A DNA stretch of 64,000 nt from Sindora glabra. Its lineage: Eukaryota; Streptophyta; Magnoliopsida; Fabales; Fabaceae. The position numbers were made by a program, and so were the translations under genes. Below are positions 36,644 to 48,269 of the stretch, piece after piece. A model generated the notes under the pieces. It had not been told where the DNA came from. It did no database searches and saw only the letters and a program-made list of their open reading frames with translations. Position 1 is the first letter of the stretch. Every line of letters begins with the position of its first letter. The DNA is taken from NCBI GenBank assembly GCA_020226215.1, contig CM035226.1:60039455-60103454 (forward strand), read 5' to 3'.

Positions 36644-38135
36644 TCATTTCTTATTACCTTAAATTTGCATGAAAGTATTGAGATAAATAAATGCAGGATT
36701 TATTTTAAATTTTAAAATTATTTTATCTTTATCTTTATTTGATTTAATTAAAAAAAAATTTATCCTTATCTTCATCTCATTTTATATCTAATTTAAAATT
36801 TGTCAACTTTTATTTATAATATATTTTCTCTTTATTTTCATTTGATAAAATTACTTTTTATTTTTATAAACAAATAAATTATCCCACTTGCACTCATCTA
36901 TTATTTATTTGTTAATAAATATCTTAATTCATTTTTATTTGGGAGGTTCTCATCATGATAATTTTAAATTTATTTTTCTATTTCACAATCTAATTAATTA
37001 TTTTTTTAATTATTACATTCTTAAATAATTATATTATTTCTTTCACTTTTTTTTCATATGTGTCCTTAATATATTTTTCTTAAATTTTGACTAACAGATA
37101 GATCAATTCTTCTTTTAAAGATTTGTTATGCATTATACAATTTTTATTTGATTACTATTTTATATTTTTTATTATATTTTAGGAAAGAAACCTTATTATA
37201 ATGCAACTTTTAGAAAATATTAAATATGACTCAATCATGAGTGTTTTCCAATCAAAAACTATTTCTCTATTCCATGTAAATTAAAAAATATATAAAATAT
37301 ATTAAAATATTAAATTTTAGTTAACATATATATATCATAATTTGTATATTTTAATTTATTACTTTCAAAAGTTTATTTATGTTGCAACATAATAAATAAA
37401 AAATATATTACCATAAAAATTTATTTTTATCATAAATCATGTTGTTAAATATTAATATTAATGACAATCATTATCTTAAAAAATGACATCTAATTAATGT
37501 AATACTTGAATTCAAAATCAATTTTTTTGGTAAAATAAATTTAAAATTAATTATCTACTTAAATATTAAGTAAAATGAGTAAAGAAATGACTTTTTTCTT
37601 CCCTTAATTTTTTTAAAAAAAATTTCTTAGATACCTTCTCTTTCAAATATCTTAAAACACAAAAAATGACTATATTTTTTAAATTTGTAGGCTATATATT
37701 TATTAATTTTTATCTAATATTTTTATAAATAATTAATACATAATTATAATATTATATTATTAAAATAAATATTTTTTTGTAATATGAAATTACTAGTTTC
37801 AAGAATTTATCTTATATTGTAATGTGATAAATAAAAAATATATTGTTATTATACAAAATTATTTTTATCATAAATCTTGTTGTTAAATATTAATATTAAT
37901 GATAATAATTATATTAAAAATAATATCTAATTAATGTAATATTTAAATTTAAAATCAATTATTTACTTAAATATTCAATAAAATTAACAAAGAAATGACT
38001 TTTTTTCTTAAAGCTATTAGCTAGATATTAATCAAATTTTCATCTAATCCTCTATATAAATATTAATATATAATTATAATATTATATTTTTGAAATAGAT
38101 ATTCATTTGTGCAACACATAGGTGATGAGTTAGTT
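36080..38135. repeat. Diverged 2-kb direct repeat, copy 2
   Basis: Partner of 32150-34108, about 4 kb downstream in the same orientation. Contains (TA)n at 36577-36641 and an extra ~70-bp insertion near 37600. The right end tgtgcaacacataggtgatgag parallels ccgtacaatgtatggggtga of copy 1. Confidence 0.55.
36577..36641. repeat. (TA)n microsatellite
   Basis: About 32 TA units. Confidence 0.97.
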
Positions 38136-39389
38136 TAATTCCAAATTTTATAAATTTTAAAGATGTAATTTTCAAGTTTCTAAAGTAAAAAAAGACAAAA
38201 TCCAACTACCTAAAACTAAATAGAAGTATTTATTATTTTTCTTAAAAAATTACAAAATTAATAATTATTATCATCATTAAATTATAATAGTTAATAATAA
38301 TTTATAAAATAATTAATACATGTATTATAATATATATGATAAATTTTACTACTAACAGCTAACAAATTTTATCCGTATTTTATCCTTTTAAATATCACAG
38401 AAAGGCTAACCTTTCTTTGGTGTCAAGGTGCTTGGTTTTGTTTTAATTTTCTTTATTTGTAACTAGATTCAACAAATTCAAACTACAAGAAATTTTTTAT
38501 AGAAATAAAAAATAAAATGTATTATTATCATAAAACATTGTTTACATATATTTTTATTTTTTCTCACATGCACAAAATTGATAACTTTTAAATTAAACTC
38601 ACTTCAATTAGTTTAATAATTTTTTAATTTATTATTAGTGTAAAATTTTTTACAATTTTAATAAATAGGGAGATGAAATGCCGTTAAAAAAATAGTATTA
38701 CATTACTCAATGCTACTTTTTTTATAATTTTTCATGAAGCATATTATTTTTGTAACCAATTATTTAATTTTTCACAGGAAATAGCTTATTTTTTGCTAGA
38801 TTAAATTATTATGTTAAAAAAATATATATACATGAAAAAAAATTATATGGGGTAACATTGAGTTTTAAGTGCTGATATAACAGTAATTATTTTTTATTAG
38901 ATTTTTTATCATAGATAAAAAAAAATTGTCAATTTTTTAATAACATGAGCACAAAAGTAGAATACTAAACTCATATTACATCAATTTTTCTCTCTCGGTG
39001 TGCGAAAAACTTCTATTATTTTTATATATTTCCTCATATGTATAAAATTGATAATTTTTAAATTAAATTTAGCTCAAATATTTATACAATAAATAAGAAG
39101 ATGTTTATATCTTTAAAAATAATAATAAATAAATAAAGAGATTTTATTTTTTAATGACTTAGAGAAACTAGCCCTTTATTACATAATTTTTCTTCGCTTG
39201 GCGTGAAAATCTTGCTGAGGGGGTTTAAAATAGTTCCCTTTGATGCTTACGGGAGCAGGAACTTGTTCAGAATAAAAATGATACACATTCAAACCCCCCC
39301 CCCCCCCCAAAAAAAAAGATACACGTGTCAGATATTTATAGGTTTAGATTGTGTTGTATAGCATATAACAATTCATGATTTGTACCAAA
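38136..39389. other. No gene seen; C15-A9 homopolymer junction
   Basis: AT-rich. At 39294-39317 a run of 15 C is joined to 9 A. This is the inverse of the T10-G13 tract at 30909-30931 and sits just inside the opposite inverted repeat. Confidence 0.6.
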
Positions 39390-40258
39390 GAAATCTAAAA
39401 GAAAAAATAATGTGTAAATTATAAATAATAAGAATTAAAAATAAAATATATAATTAAATAAAATAAATTTATTTTTAAATTATTTTTATAATAAAAATAA
39501 AATATATTATGTAATATTTATAATTCTTAATGATATTAGTATCTAAATTATAAATAATAGAAACAAATATTGTCACTAATTTTTTTACTATATATAATGA
39601 GATTTAAGAATAGAAAATGGTGTTCAATAATTCAATCAAATTAAACCTTTAATTTATTTAAAATAATTTTATAATGAAAGAGAAATGTATAATGATATAT
39701 ATTAATGACATAGTATTTTAGCTGCAAACAAATAGAAATCATATGAAAAAATAAAAAAGAAAAAATGTAAAAAACTAAATAAAAATATATCATTAAATAT
39801 TTCAATTAAATTAAATCTAAAACTTATTTAGAATATTTCATTATGAAATGAAAATATACTATATTATATTTATATTTGTTAGCGATAGCATCAGTTCAAC
39901 TATAAATAATAAGGATTCATATAAAAATGAAAATATAAGATAAAATAAAATAAATAAAAGCAAGAAAAATTATTTGTGAGTTATTAAGTAATATGAATTA
40001 AAAATATAATATGTAATTAAGTAATTAAATTAAATTAAATATTTAATGTATTTTAAAAAAATTATTAAAAACATATACTACTCAAAAATATTAATGTATG
40101 TGCTATAAATAATAAAAGTGATAAGAATTAAAATAATATAAAAATTATAAAACTAAACAAAGAAGTAGATAAAAAAAATGAGAATTGGAGGTGAAATTTT
40201 AGGAGGGAAAATGAATGGTGAGAAGGTGACATGTGGCATGAGAAATACCCGCTTTAAA
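39390..40258 (-). repeat. Right terminal inverted repeat
   Basis: Inverse of 29925-30780, same subrepeat structure. Its outer tip adjoins a TNL relic within about 50 bases. Confidence 0.75.
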
Positions 40259-40289
40259 TAAGTTGATAGAACAATTTGAGGTTTGTTCC

Positions 40290-40860
40290 ATAGAAACCTC
40301 CCCATATTCTCTGTATTATATATGGATTGCCGCAGAGTGTGTAAATGAGATACTATCAAGAAGCCAATAGTGGCGTCGCCTTTCCGATTCGATACTGGAA
40401 GGTACAAAGAACGAGCCATCTGAATCATTAATGTCGCATGGTTCCGAGGCCGTTGAGTCGGAGTCAAGGATCAGTGAATAAGTTAAATATATTAATTTTA
40501 AAATTTTAATGAGAATAAAACTAGCTAATTCAAAATCCTTGCTCTTCTAATTAACAAGAACTTCCTGATACTGATGGATAAATGCAATCTTTAGAATTAG
40601 AAATACCGTATGTAGCAGGAAGTACTCTTGTTATTGCCCTCCACAAACAAATAAGCTCTCCGGACTCGCAAATCTTAACATGAAGAACCGCAGGCTACTT
40701 CCATAACGCTGATTTTGTAGTGGAGTTACGTGGCACACAGAAAATAATATGCATAAGCAAGCCTACCAGAATAAAGAGACCATCTTTGACAGTTGAATTG
40801 CATCGAACATATGAAGGTGATGAAATGCGGTCTTCATTTGGTTTCTAATCATAACATTAT
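40290..40860 (+). pseudogene. TNL 3' relic (LRR and C-JID remnants)
   Basis: Aligns block by block with 61725-62200: ttggattgc, gtgtaaatgagat, gaagccaatagtg, ttccgattc, aaggtacaaagaa, atctgaatcatta, aacttcctgatactgatgga, gtggcacacagaaaataata, aagcctaccag. More distantly it aligns with TNL exons 4-5 (cttcctgatgctattggaag at about 24740; gtggcactcagaaaacaata at about 25340). No frame stays open. An apparent insertion of about 75 bp lies near 40465-40540 compared with the other relic. Confidence 0.8.
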
Positions 40861-42980
40861 CTTATAAAAAATAAAGATTGTTCTATAAAGGAATGTGGAC
40901 AAAAATAAAGATTGGGCTTTAAAATAAATAAGATAGAGAATAAGAGTGATAATGTAAAAAAATGTAATTTTTGATTTATTTATAATGCAAGACTTTAGAC
41001 ATCAATTCACTTATTGGTTCACTTGTAAGAATTGACATCAAAAGTAAAACACATTATCTTTTTTCAAGAACTAGCATGTAAAGCTTCCTCATGCTTTCAA
41101 AAATATCCTTGATTTCATAACTTGAGATATCGGTTATTTTAAAAATCAACATCTAAAGTTTTCTTGGAAAAATTTTTCAATTTTTTTTATGAATTAACAT
41201 TTAAAGTTTCCTCATTTTTCCCAGCAACATGGTAGTTGCCATACTTTTAGAAGTTGATTCCATACAAAATCAATGTATTAGTTTTTTATATTTCTCAACT
41301 AGATCTTTGCAATACCTTTAGGTAATGGTGAATTTCAAAATTAACATTTTATTTTTTTTCATTTTCCTAATGATTTTTAATCGCCATAACTTTATACTTT
41401 GATTAAGTACAAAACTAATATGTTAGCTTTTTACATTTCCTAATTAGATGTTTGTAATTACTTTAGACAATAGTTACTTTAAAAATCAACATCTTAAGTT
41501 TCCTTTAAACATTGGTGATTTTGGAAGTTGATGTGCAAAATTTTTTCTATATTATTTTTCTTATATTTTGGCTTTTATGGTGTTATATGTATTTAATTTA
41601 GTGAAATCGATATTTTCTTATGATTAGGTCATAATCTTGGAACATATATAAATTATTCAATTAATGTTAAATTTTGACATTATTTTAAGTTTTTGGCCAC
41701 AACATGAGTTTTAGTCTAATTGGGGTGGTTTTTATGTTTTTGGAAAGCAAAAAGGATACTCTACAAATGTTATGGATATAAAAAAGCCTAATTTGTTTAT
41801 TTATAGGTTTGAAATTAGTTTGGAAGATAATGAAGTGTTGCTTTCCAATCTAATCTAATCTCACTAATTTGGTATAAATTGGGCTCTAGGGATCCAATTG
41901 GTGTCAAACAAAAGCTTAATGATACCTAAGATCCAAACCAACATATTTCAGGACTTATTTTTATGAAACTACAACATTTTAATAGTCATTTAGTGGTAGT
42001 AAGGGTGAATTATGAGATTTACTATTGTAAACTATTTTTGAGTTTTGGTTTATAAAATAGGTTTTAGGCCTCTAAATTAAGCAAGTCTAATTTATTGTAA
42101 CCTTAAGAATTAGCTCAACTTAACCCATTAGAGTTTTCTACCCTAGAGATGACGTTTAATAGGATTTAGTGCCTCCAAAGGTAATACTTAGACATTGGAC
42201 AACATTTTCCTTTCAAGTTTCTCTTATAAACCACCAAGATTGGATAACTTTTTACAATCCGTTCAAGAGAATTTCATTCTTAATTGAACTTAATTTTGAG
42301 ACTTTATTATATCAATTTTACTTCTAATTTGATTACTCTTTATTTCTTTACTTTTACAAGTTTATAATTGCTTTAGAGATTTGCTAATTTAGATTCATTA
42401 GTTAGTTATCTTTCTTGATCTATTGTTAGGCAATGAACACTAAGTTATAATTAATTAATGAATGTGTAGCAATTAGATTTTGGTGATTTGATACTTGAGT
42501 GAATCATTAATTACCTAAAAGAAATAGGATTTAAATTGATAATTCAATGTTGATTGATTTTGTTAATTTGATCTTAGCCATTCCTTGGAGTTTAATACTA
42601 TTATTTTGGTGCTGGGCTTGAAAAATAAGGAATTAATCTAGGTGTTAGGCTTAGGTTAATATTAAGGAATGTAATGGTTACTATTGGGGTAATTCTTGGC
42701 TAAGTGGTCAAACTAAAGTAATTCTATTGGTGTCTAGGTTAAATTAACAAATTAAGGGTTGAAACATCTTTTAAGTTAATATCTTTTTTTACTACGATTC
42801 CCTATCTTTTTATTTTTATTATTAATTATTGAATTTTGTTTTTTTAAGAAATTTATGCAAAACCCCCCATTCTATTTTTCTTTGTTTAATTGATCATTTA
42901 ATCATTTGGATTTGACCTAATCTCATTAATACTATAAGTTCGAACAATTATATTAATTTTAGTTTAAATGATGAGTATTA
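40861..42980 (+). mobile_element. Probable gypsy (Athila/Tat-like) LTR remains
   Basis: No gene. Ends in sequence resembling the primer-binding region of Athila/Tat-type gypsy elements (42984-43004). Upstream has the long, moderately AT-rich texture of such LTRs, with repeated aacatctaaagtttcct-like blocks near 41150, 41200 and 41490. The left boundary cannot be set, and no coding region survives downstream. Confidence 0.4.
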
Positions 42981-42983
42981 AAA

Positions 42984-43004
42984 GTTTGCCATTGTTGCCA
43001 ATGA
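42984..43004 (+). other. Eroded primer-binding-site-like motif
   Basis: gtttgccattgttgccaatga corresponds to the TTTGGCGCCGTTGCCGGGGA motif of Athila/Tat elements, with most differences being C-to-T or G-to-A changes. Suggestive only. Confidence 0.4.
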
Positions 43005-43490
43005 TAAATTGATCAATTTTTTGTTGCTTTTCTTTATTTTCACTAACCTTTTTGGTTTTTTTTGTATTGTTTTCTTTGTTTTTCAAGCATTATTAAGTAG
43101 TATTGAGTAACAAAATTTGTTGTGGAATATAAGGATGAAACTTTCCAATATAAGGTTTTTCAATTTTCTAAACAAAATTCAAGGCATAGCCTTTTGCTCT
43201 CATGTTTTTTGGCAAAAAATATCATTTGCTATTATTTTATTTTTAAAATATTTTTTATTTTCATTCAATTCTTGCTTCTTTTGGTTTATAATTTGTTTTT
43301 CTTATGATTTTAACTTGAATTTTGATCCTAAATGAAATGACCACAAACTTTATCTAGCATATTGTTAGGTTTAAGTGAATTAATGAATATTTGCAAATGA
43401 AAATTTTATAAACGTATCTTAAAAATAATAGTTCCAATAGTATGCATGGTAATTTTCATAAAAAAATGTTTCCTCATGACTCACCCTTCA

Positions 43491-43501
43491 AAATGAGGGG
43501 G
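43491..43501 (+). other. Polypurine tract of a gypsy element
   Basis: aaatgaggggg directly before TGTAACATTACCCC. In Tekay/Del-type gypsy elements a purine tract of this kind abuts the 3' LTR. Confidence 0.6.
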
Positions 43502-45441
43502 TGTAACATTACCCCAAAATAAAATAACTAAAGGGTCATTTTATTAGGGCCAAAGTTTGCTTTTAGATGTACAAGCCATATACAAAATATAGGATTATCT
43601 AATTTGGGATGTACATGAACAATCTATTAACATCTTGAATACACTAGTAATCATGTGCACTTAGTGAGCAAATTGCAAAGAAAACATCACACGCACATAT
43701 AAATATATATAGAACCATCATTAAGTAGTAAAGAATAATATAACATAGTATATAAGTATCCATAATTAACATATATGAACATAATGCAACAATTAGTTTC
43801 AATACCAAATAGTTTTAATAAATCATGTGAGATTTGTCATTTCTAATGTCAAATACTCAAAAGTCACCCTAAATGTCCATCTTTATCATCTTTCCCTTAT
43901 GACCAAATTGCTAATTATACAATATCATCCTTATATCTATGTTGGTAACTAATTTCTCAATATTTATATAGCATGCTTTCCTATGACAATAATTAACTAC
44001 ACAACCCTATGTTGCTTTAAATCCACGCAACCTCATGTGGGCTTAAATCCTAGTTTGAACAAATACATTTCTTATGTAATGCAAGTAAACTCATATATTC
44101 CATTATTCAATTAACATTCATAATAGGTACATGCCAATTTTCACATATGTTCATAATCTCAATCTTTCTTACCCAAGCACATAGGTTACAATTATAATGT
44201 GCATGACATATGCATTCAAATAACAAAATTTATCAATCATGACATATTATATGCACTTTCAATCATACTTTTATTGAAATTTAAGAGACTTTTCCCTTTT
44301 AGGGTTACGATAGCCTCATGGTTTCCTTTAGGAAGTTTCCTTAATCCATTCATATTTTATCATTTCACATCATATATATAATTTTCAAATGTTATGTTAG
44401 ATCAGTGTTAGTTAAATATCACAATTCTTTTAATTCAACCATCCCACTAGGCCAAGGATAACCTCTATGTTCATGAGTCCTTATAAAGGTGATTCCTCTT
44501 CAAAATCATCATTTATTCCACAATCACAACTAGTTATAAATTATACAATCAAAGTATGAGAATACTTACCTTGGCTTGCCTCCTTACTCATGATCTTTCA
44601 TAAAAGAAATTCCTTAAAATTTCACATTTTAATAATTTTCATATATTAATTCCATACATGGTTTTTCTTAGATTAGGAACATTTAATCCAAATTTAGTTG
44701 AAATTTTAGTAGACTTTAGGGCTAAGATTCCTAAGTGGCCAAAGTCACTCCTTCCTCTTTTACTTATTAAGTTTTTTTTTCTCAATTTTTTATCTTAGAT
44801 TCTATTGATCATGCAAGATTCATATTCATTTAACTAGAATTCTATTATACCCAAAACATATCCCTACAAATAAAGACAAGGCAAAACTTTTTATTTTACT
44901 AAATGACTTCTCGATTTCAATGACTCATTTTATTTCTTTATACTTGTGAGTTTTTACTTATGCATGGTTCTTCCTTTATTCCTTTAACTGTGGAACCTTT
45001 CCTCCTTAAAATAATAATTTTTCTTCAAAGCTATTTTCCATACATTATAAAAATTTACATGATGGTTTCTTCCTTAACATAGGATATCTTACCCATTCCT
45101 TTATTTTTCATAAAATTTCTAATAAGGACCCTAACATAAAATAGATGAAAGATAATCAAGGTTACTTACATCTTGATTTTCTTTGACTCTTTGAAGACTG
45201 CTTGAAATAAGAAGAAAATGATCATGAATTAATGTTCTAGTTCTTCTAAGAATGCTAGTGGAATTCTAGCTTAGAGAAAAGATGTTTACCTTGTAAAAAA
45301 TGCAATAACTCCTTTTGTTAGAAGAAGGAGGAAACTTTAACTACTATGGCATGTGAAGAAGAATTTTCTTTATGTTTCTATTTTTATGTAGCTGTAAAGT
45401 GTGAGAGTGTTTAGGGTGAATTTTCCTAATGTTTAATTAGC
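43502..45441 (+). mobile_element. Gypsy (chromovirus-type) 3' LTR
   Basis: Starts tgtaacattaccccaaaat after a polypurine tract and contains the acttaccttggcttgcctcc block common in such LTRs (about 44565-44590). It runs about 1.9 kb, up to the TNL C-JID relic. The 3' end was not pinned to a CA or a target duplication. The element's interior to the left (43010-43490) has no recognisable protein. Confidence 0.6.
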
Positions 45442-45602
45442 TAGGGTGGGCATGATGTTCCAAAATGGTTCAACCATCAAAGTTTTGGATGTTCAACAAG
45501 AATGTTCCTACCTTATAGAAAGTGAATGGATTGGTGTCACTTTATATGTTGCAACTATGCCAACTGGAAATGATGTCATCTATTATGACATTGAATTTAT
45601 AG
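45442..45602 (+). pseudogene. TNL C-JID exon, left part (interrupted by CACTA)
   Basis: Closely matches TNL exon 5 (25170-25325): gatgttccaaaatggttcaa, gttttggatgttcaacaaga, gaatggattggtgtcac, ccaactggaaatgatgtc. It keeps the PKWF Trp that the 25136 copy lost, but has a frameshift in the middle (atagaaagtgaatgg against tatagtaatgaatgg). It stops at 45602 where the CACTA element begins, and resumes at 60785. Confidence 0.9.
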
Positions 45603-45619
45603 CATTACAAAAAAAAAGG

Positions 45620-45900
45620 CTATACAAACAACAAAAAGTCATCTATATAGACCCCATTTATCATCTTTGTATGTGTTATAGATGACAATATCATCTGTAT
45701 TAGGTCGTCTATATAGAATCATGCCTATTGAACCTTGCACAGATGACATTTTGTGTCATCTATGCAGGCTAGACCTATATAGATAATAAATGTCATTTGT
45801 GTAAGGTGGACTTATGCAGATAACAGTCATTTGTGTAGCTCTAACCTACATAGATGATAAATATCATTTGTATAAGTCAGAGTTATCTGTATTGACTTGA
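45620..45900. repeat. CACTA left subterminal repeats
   Basis: At least ten copies of gtcatctatatag, catctgtat, gtcatttgtgta or their inverses. In En/Spm elements such motifs bind the TNPA-type protein. Confidence 0.88.
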
Positions 45901-46229
45901 ATTAAAAAAATTCTCCAAATTTTTTTAATTTTTTTAACATTTGTGTTCATAATTTAAAGAATGATAATTAATGGAAAAGAATTTAAATCTAATTAAAATA
46001 TTTTGATATATATAAATAAAATAAAAATAAAATAATTATTTAAATGTATATATGTTAATAATCATTTAACACGATCAATTGTAAAGATAAATGAAATATA
46101 AACTAACTCCAAATAATATATAAAAAAATAGATAATCTACATGCATGCATACTATAAAGTATCAAAAAAATAAATGTACGATACGTACACATACAATAGT
46201 TGTATAAAATAATAATCCTCATCATCATT

Positions 46230-47950
46230 GTCGTCATCCTCACTATTGTCTAAAGGTAGACATAAGGGTTGCGGTGAAAGTAAGTGCAACTCTAATTGGG
46301 ATGGAGGTGAGGGTCGCTATAGCTAAGGGGTTATAGGATACTACAAAGTAGAAGGTGATTTAGAAGCGAATCTGGATGATACTCTTGGTTAAGGGTTATT
46401 CATCTAAGAAGGAGGAGTAAAAGGCATGATAAGACAAGGTAGAAAGAATCCCATGGACTGTAAAGTAGCACGCATGCCCTCAAAGATAATATGGGTTTGC
46501 TACTATACTTGCTCAGGATTACAAATATACTATTTCATTGTAACTAAGGCTTGGTAACTCTCAATGATATAGGACTACACCTCCTCTACAAATATTGCAT
46601 CCTGCTACTACCTCAAAGGAAATACTACAATGGATGAACTGGTGCTGGAGGTGCCATATGCTATTTTAGCAAGCATATGACTAATTGTCTTTCTATACCC
46701 TCAACAAGTGTCCAACATCTCATTAGCAATAATAGTCTCATTAAAATCTAACAAACCTATTAGGGAGCTATTGAAGGAAGCACTAGATTGTAAGGATCGA
46801 TGGGTGACCAATTCTAACATCTTGGCTTTGATTTTCCAAAAATAAACATAAACTTTTAATGAAAAACTTTTCCTGTGATAATTAAAATTATTTAATCAAA
46901 AAGTAGTGACTTATATTAGTGGTTTAAGCATCTAGATGCACTAACTCCCTTATATGACACGTATAATGCTCACAAAAATTCTCCCTCATTAGCTACAATT
47001 CACCTATGTCTTTATTTCTATGTACCAATTTTAAAACATGGTATTAGCAATTAGGAATAGTTAGTAAGATTTTTTACAATGGCACTATGCAAGAATGTTA
47101 AGTTAAAATACCTTGTCATGTTGCACTACCACAATAGACTTTGATTTATGGCAATTATTGTACACCTTTTTTATCTGTTGTCCGAATTTCTTTTTGATAG
47201 CTCCTGCACATTGAAACTAAAATATTTGTAATTAGAAGACAAACCAATCACATGTTAGAAATGGCAAGTTCCTAATTTTACTTTAACCTCACCTTACATT
47301 TGTCACTATTGAAATTTGTACATAACTTATCCCAATAATCTGTCGAATATAAGTGAAACAAGCTTGCCTCGTATTGTGGAGATAATGAATGTCATCATGA
47401 CCACTATATTTTAAGAAATGTTGGTGGGCTATGAACTTCCAATCTTTGTATTGGTTAGCTATTATCCGCTAGATACCGATAATCATGTATTTTTGCTCTT
47501 TAAGCTCAATATTCATAAATTTGAAATAGGATGCATTGGAATACGTGAAAAAATATTTCATTTATTACTTCTATTAGTCTTAATATCAAATAAAAAATAA
47601 TATAAAAATACATATCATATACTCACACAAACTCCTTGCATAACACACTCTCGTTGCTCCTCAAGCACTTGCTTTCAATTTTTGTGGAAGGGCTCATAAT
47701 GATGCCTAACTAGCACTCCTATATCATGTGCAAAATACTTTGATTTTGACTAATTAGTTTCCATGTACCTATTTTATCAAAGCAAACAAGCAATGACCTC
47801 CCATTATTCTTTTGTATTTTTAGGTGGGAGGTTAAAGACCTTGATTTGCTACGATACTATCGACTTGATACAGCTTTCAAATATAACATAATGTTAATAA
47901 CATATATTCATAAAAAAATGTAAAGTAAAATACTTGAATATAACTAATTT
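46230..47950 (-). pseudogene. CACTA second gene (Ptta/En-Spm type) relic
   Basis: The minus strand downstream of the transposase shows LSKRNSDNR (about 47175-47205), the typical LSKKNSENR-like motif of the plant En/Spm protein family (Transposase_24). Later pieces such as YRKTISHMLAKIAYGTSS (about 46660-46710) and EGMRATLQSMGF (about 46450-46490) belong to a C-terminal region. Stops are frequent. The N-terminal part is not recognised. The role in related elements is binding the subterminal repeats. Confidence 0.65.
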
Positions 47951-48269
47951 TACTTGTCTCACACTAGGAAGGGATGCAAATGGGGTCTCATGATGGGTTG
48001 TGTCCACCGTCTCCTCTACAATAGTGTGACATAACATTAGCCATGACTATCAAGCATTGTTATATATAATTAAACACACACAATAGTTATTATAACAAAA
48101 AGTAAATAATACTTATGATAAACAAAATAATTTTTTCATTTATAATAAATTATATTTGCATGTACAAAATGAGTTGTTTGAAATAATTAATACAATAGAT
48201 AAAAAATGATACTTAGTATAAAATCTTAAGTTATTAAAATATAATACTCAATAACTAATTAGGAAACTA

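Larger units (their letters stand above)
29925..40258. mobile_element. 10.3-kb AT-rich element with ~0.86-kb terminal inverted repeats
   Basis: The left tip (29940-29990: gtcatggcatatgtcacc, then ccttctcaccattcg, cctaaaatttcacct) is repeated in inverse orientation at the right tip (about 40175-40245: aggtgaaattttaggaggg, gaatggtgagaagg, ggtgacatgtggcatgag). The similarity continues inward for about 860 bp on each side. Each arm consists of about four 170-205-bp AT-rich subunits. Long inverted arms with internal tandem repeats occur in Mutator-like elements, but no transposase is visible and no exact 9-bp duplication was found (TTTAA flanks both tips). Inverted similarity may extend some bases beyond both stated ends. 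Confidence 0.7.

Noticed and set aside
28330..40258. CRISPR-like or centromeric satellite array
   Set aside because: Repeats are diverged AT-rich units arranged in inverted arms with no unique spacers; they fit transposon ends better.
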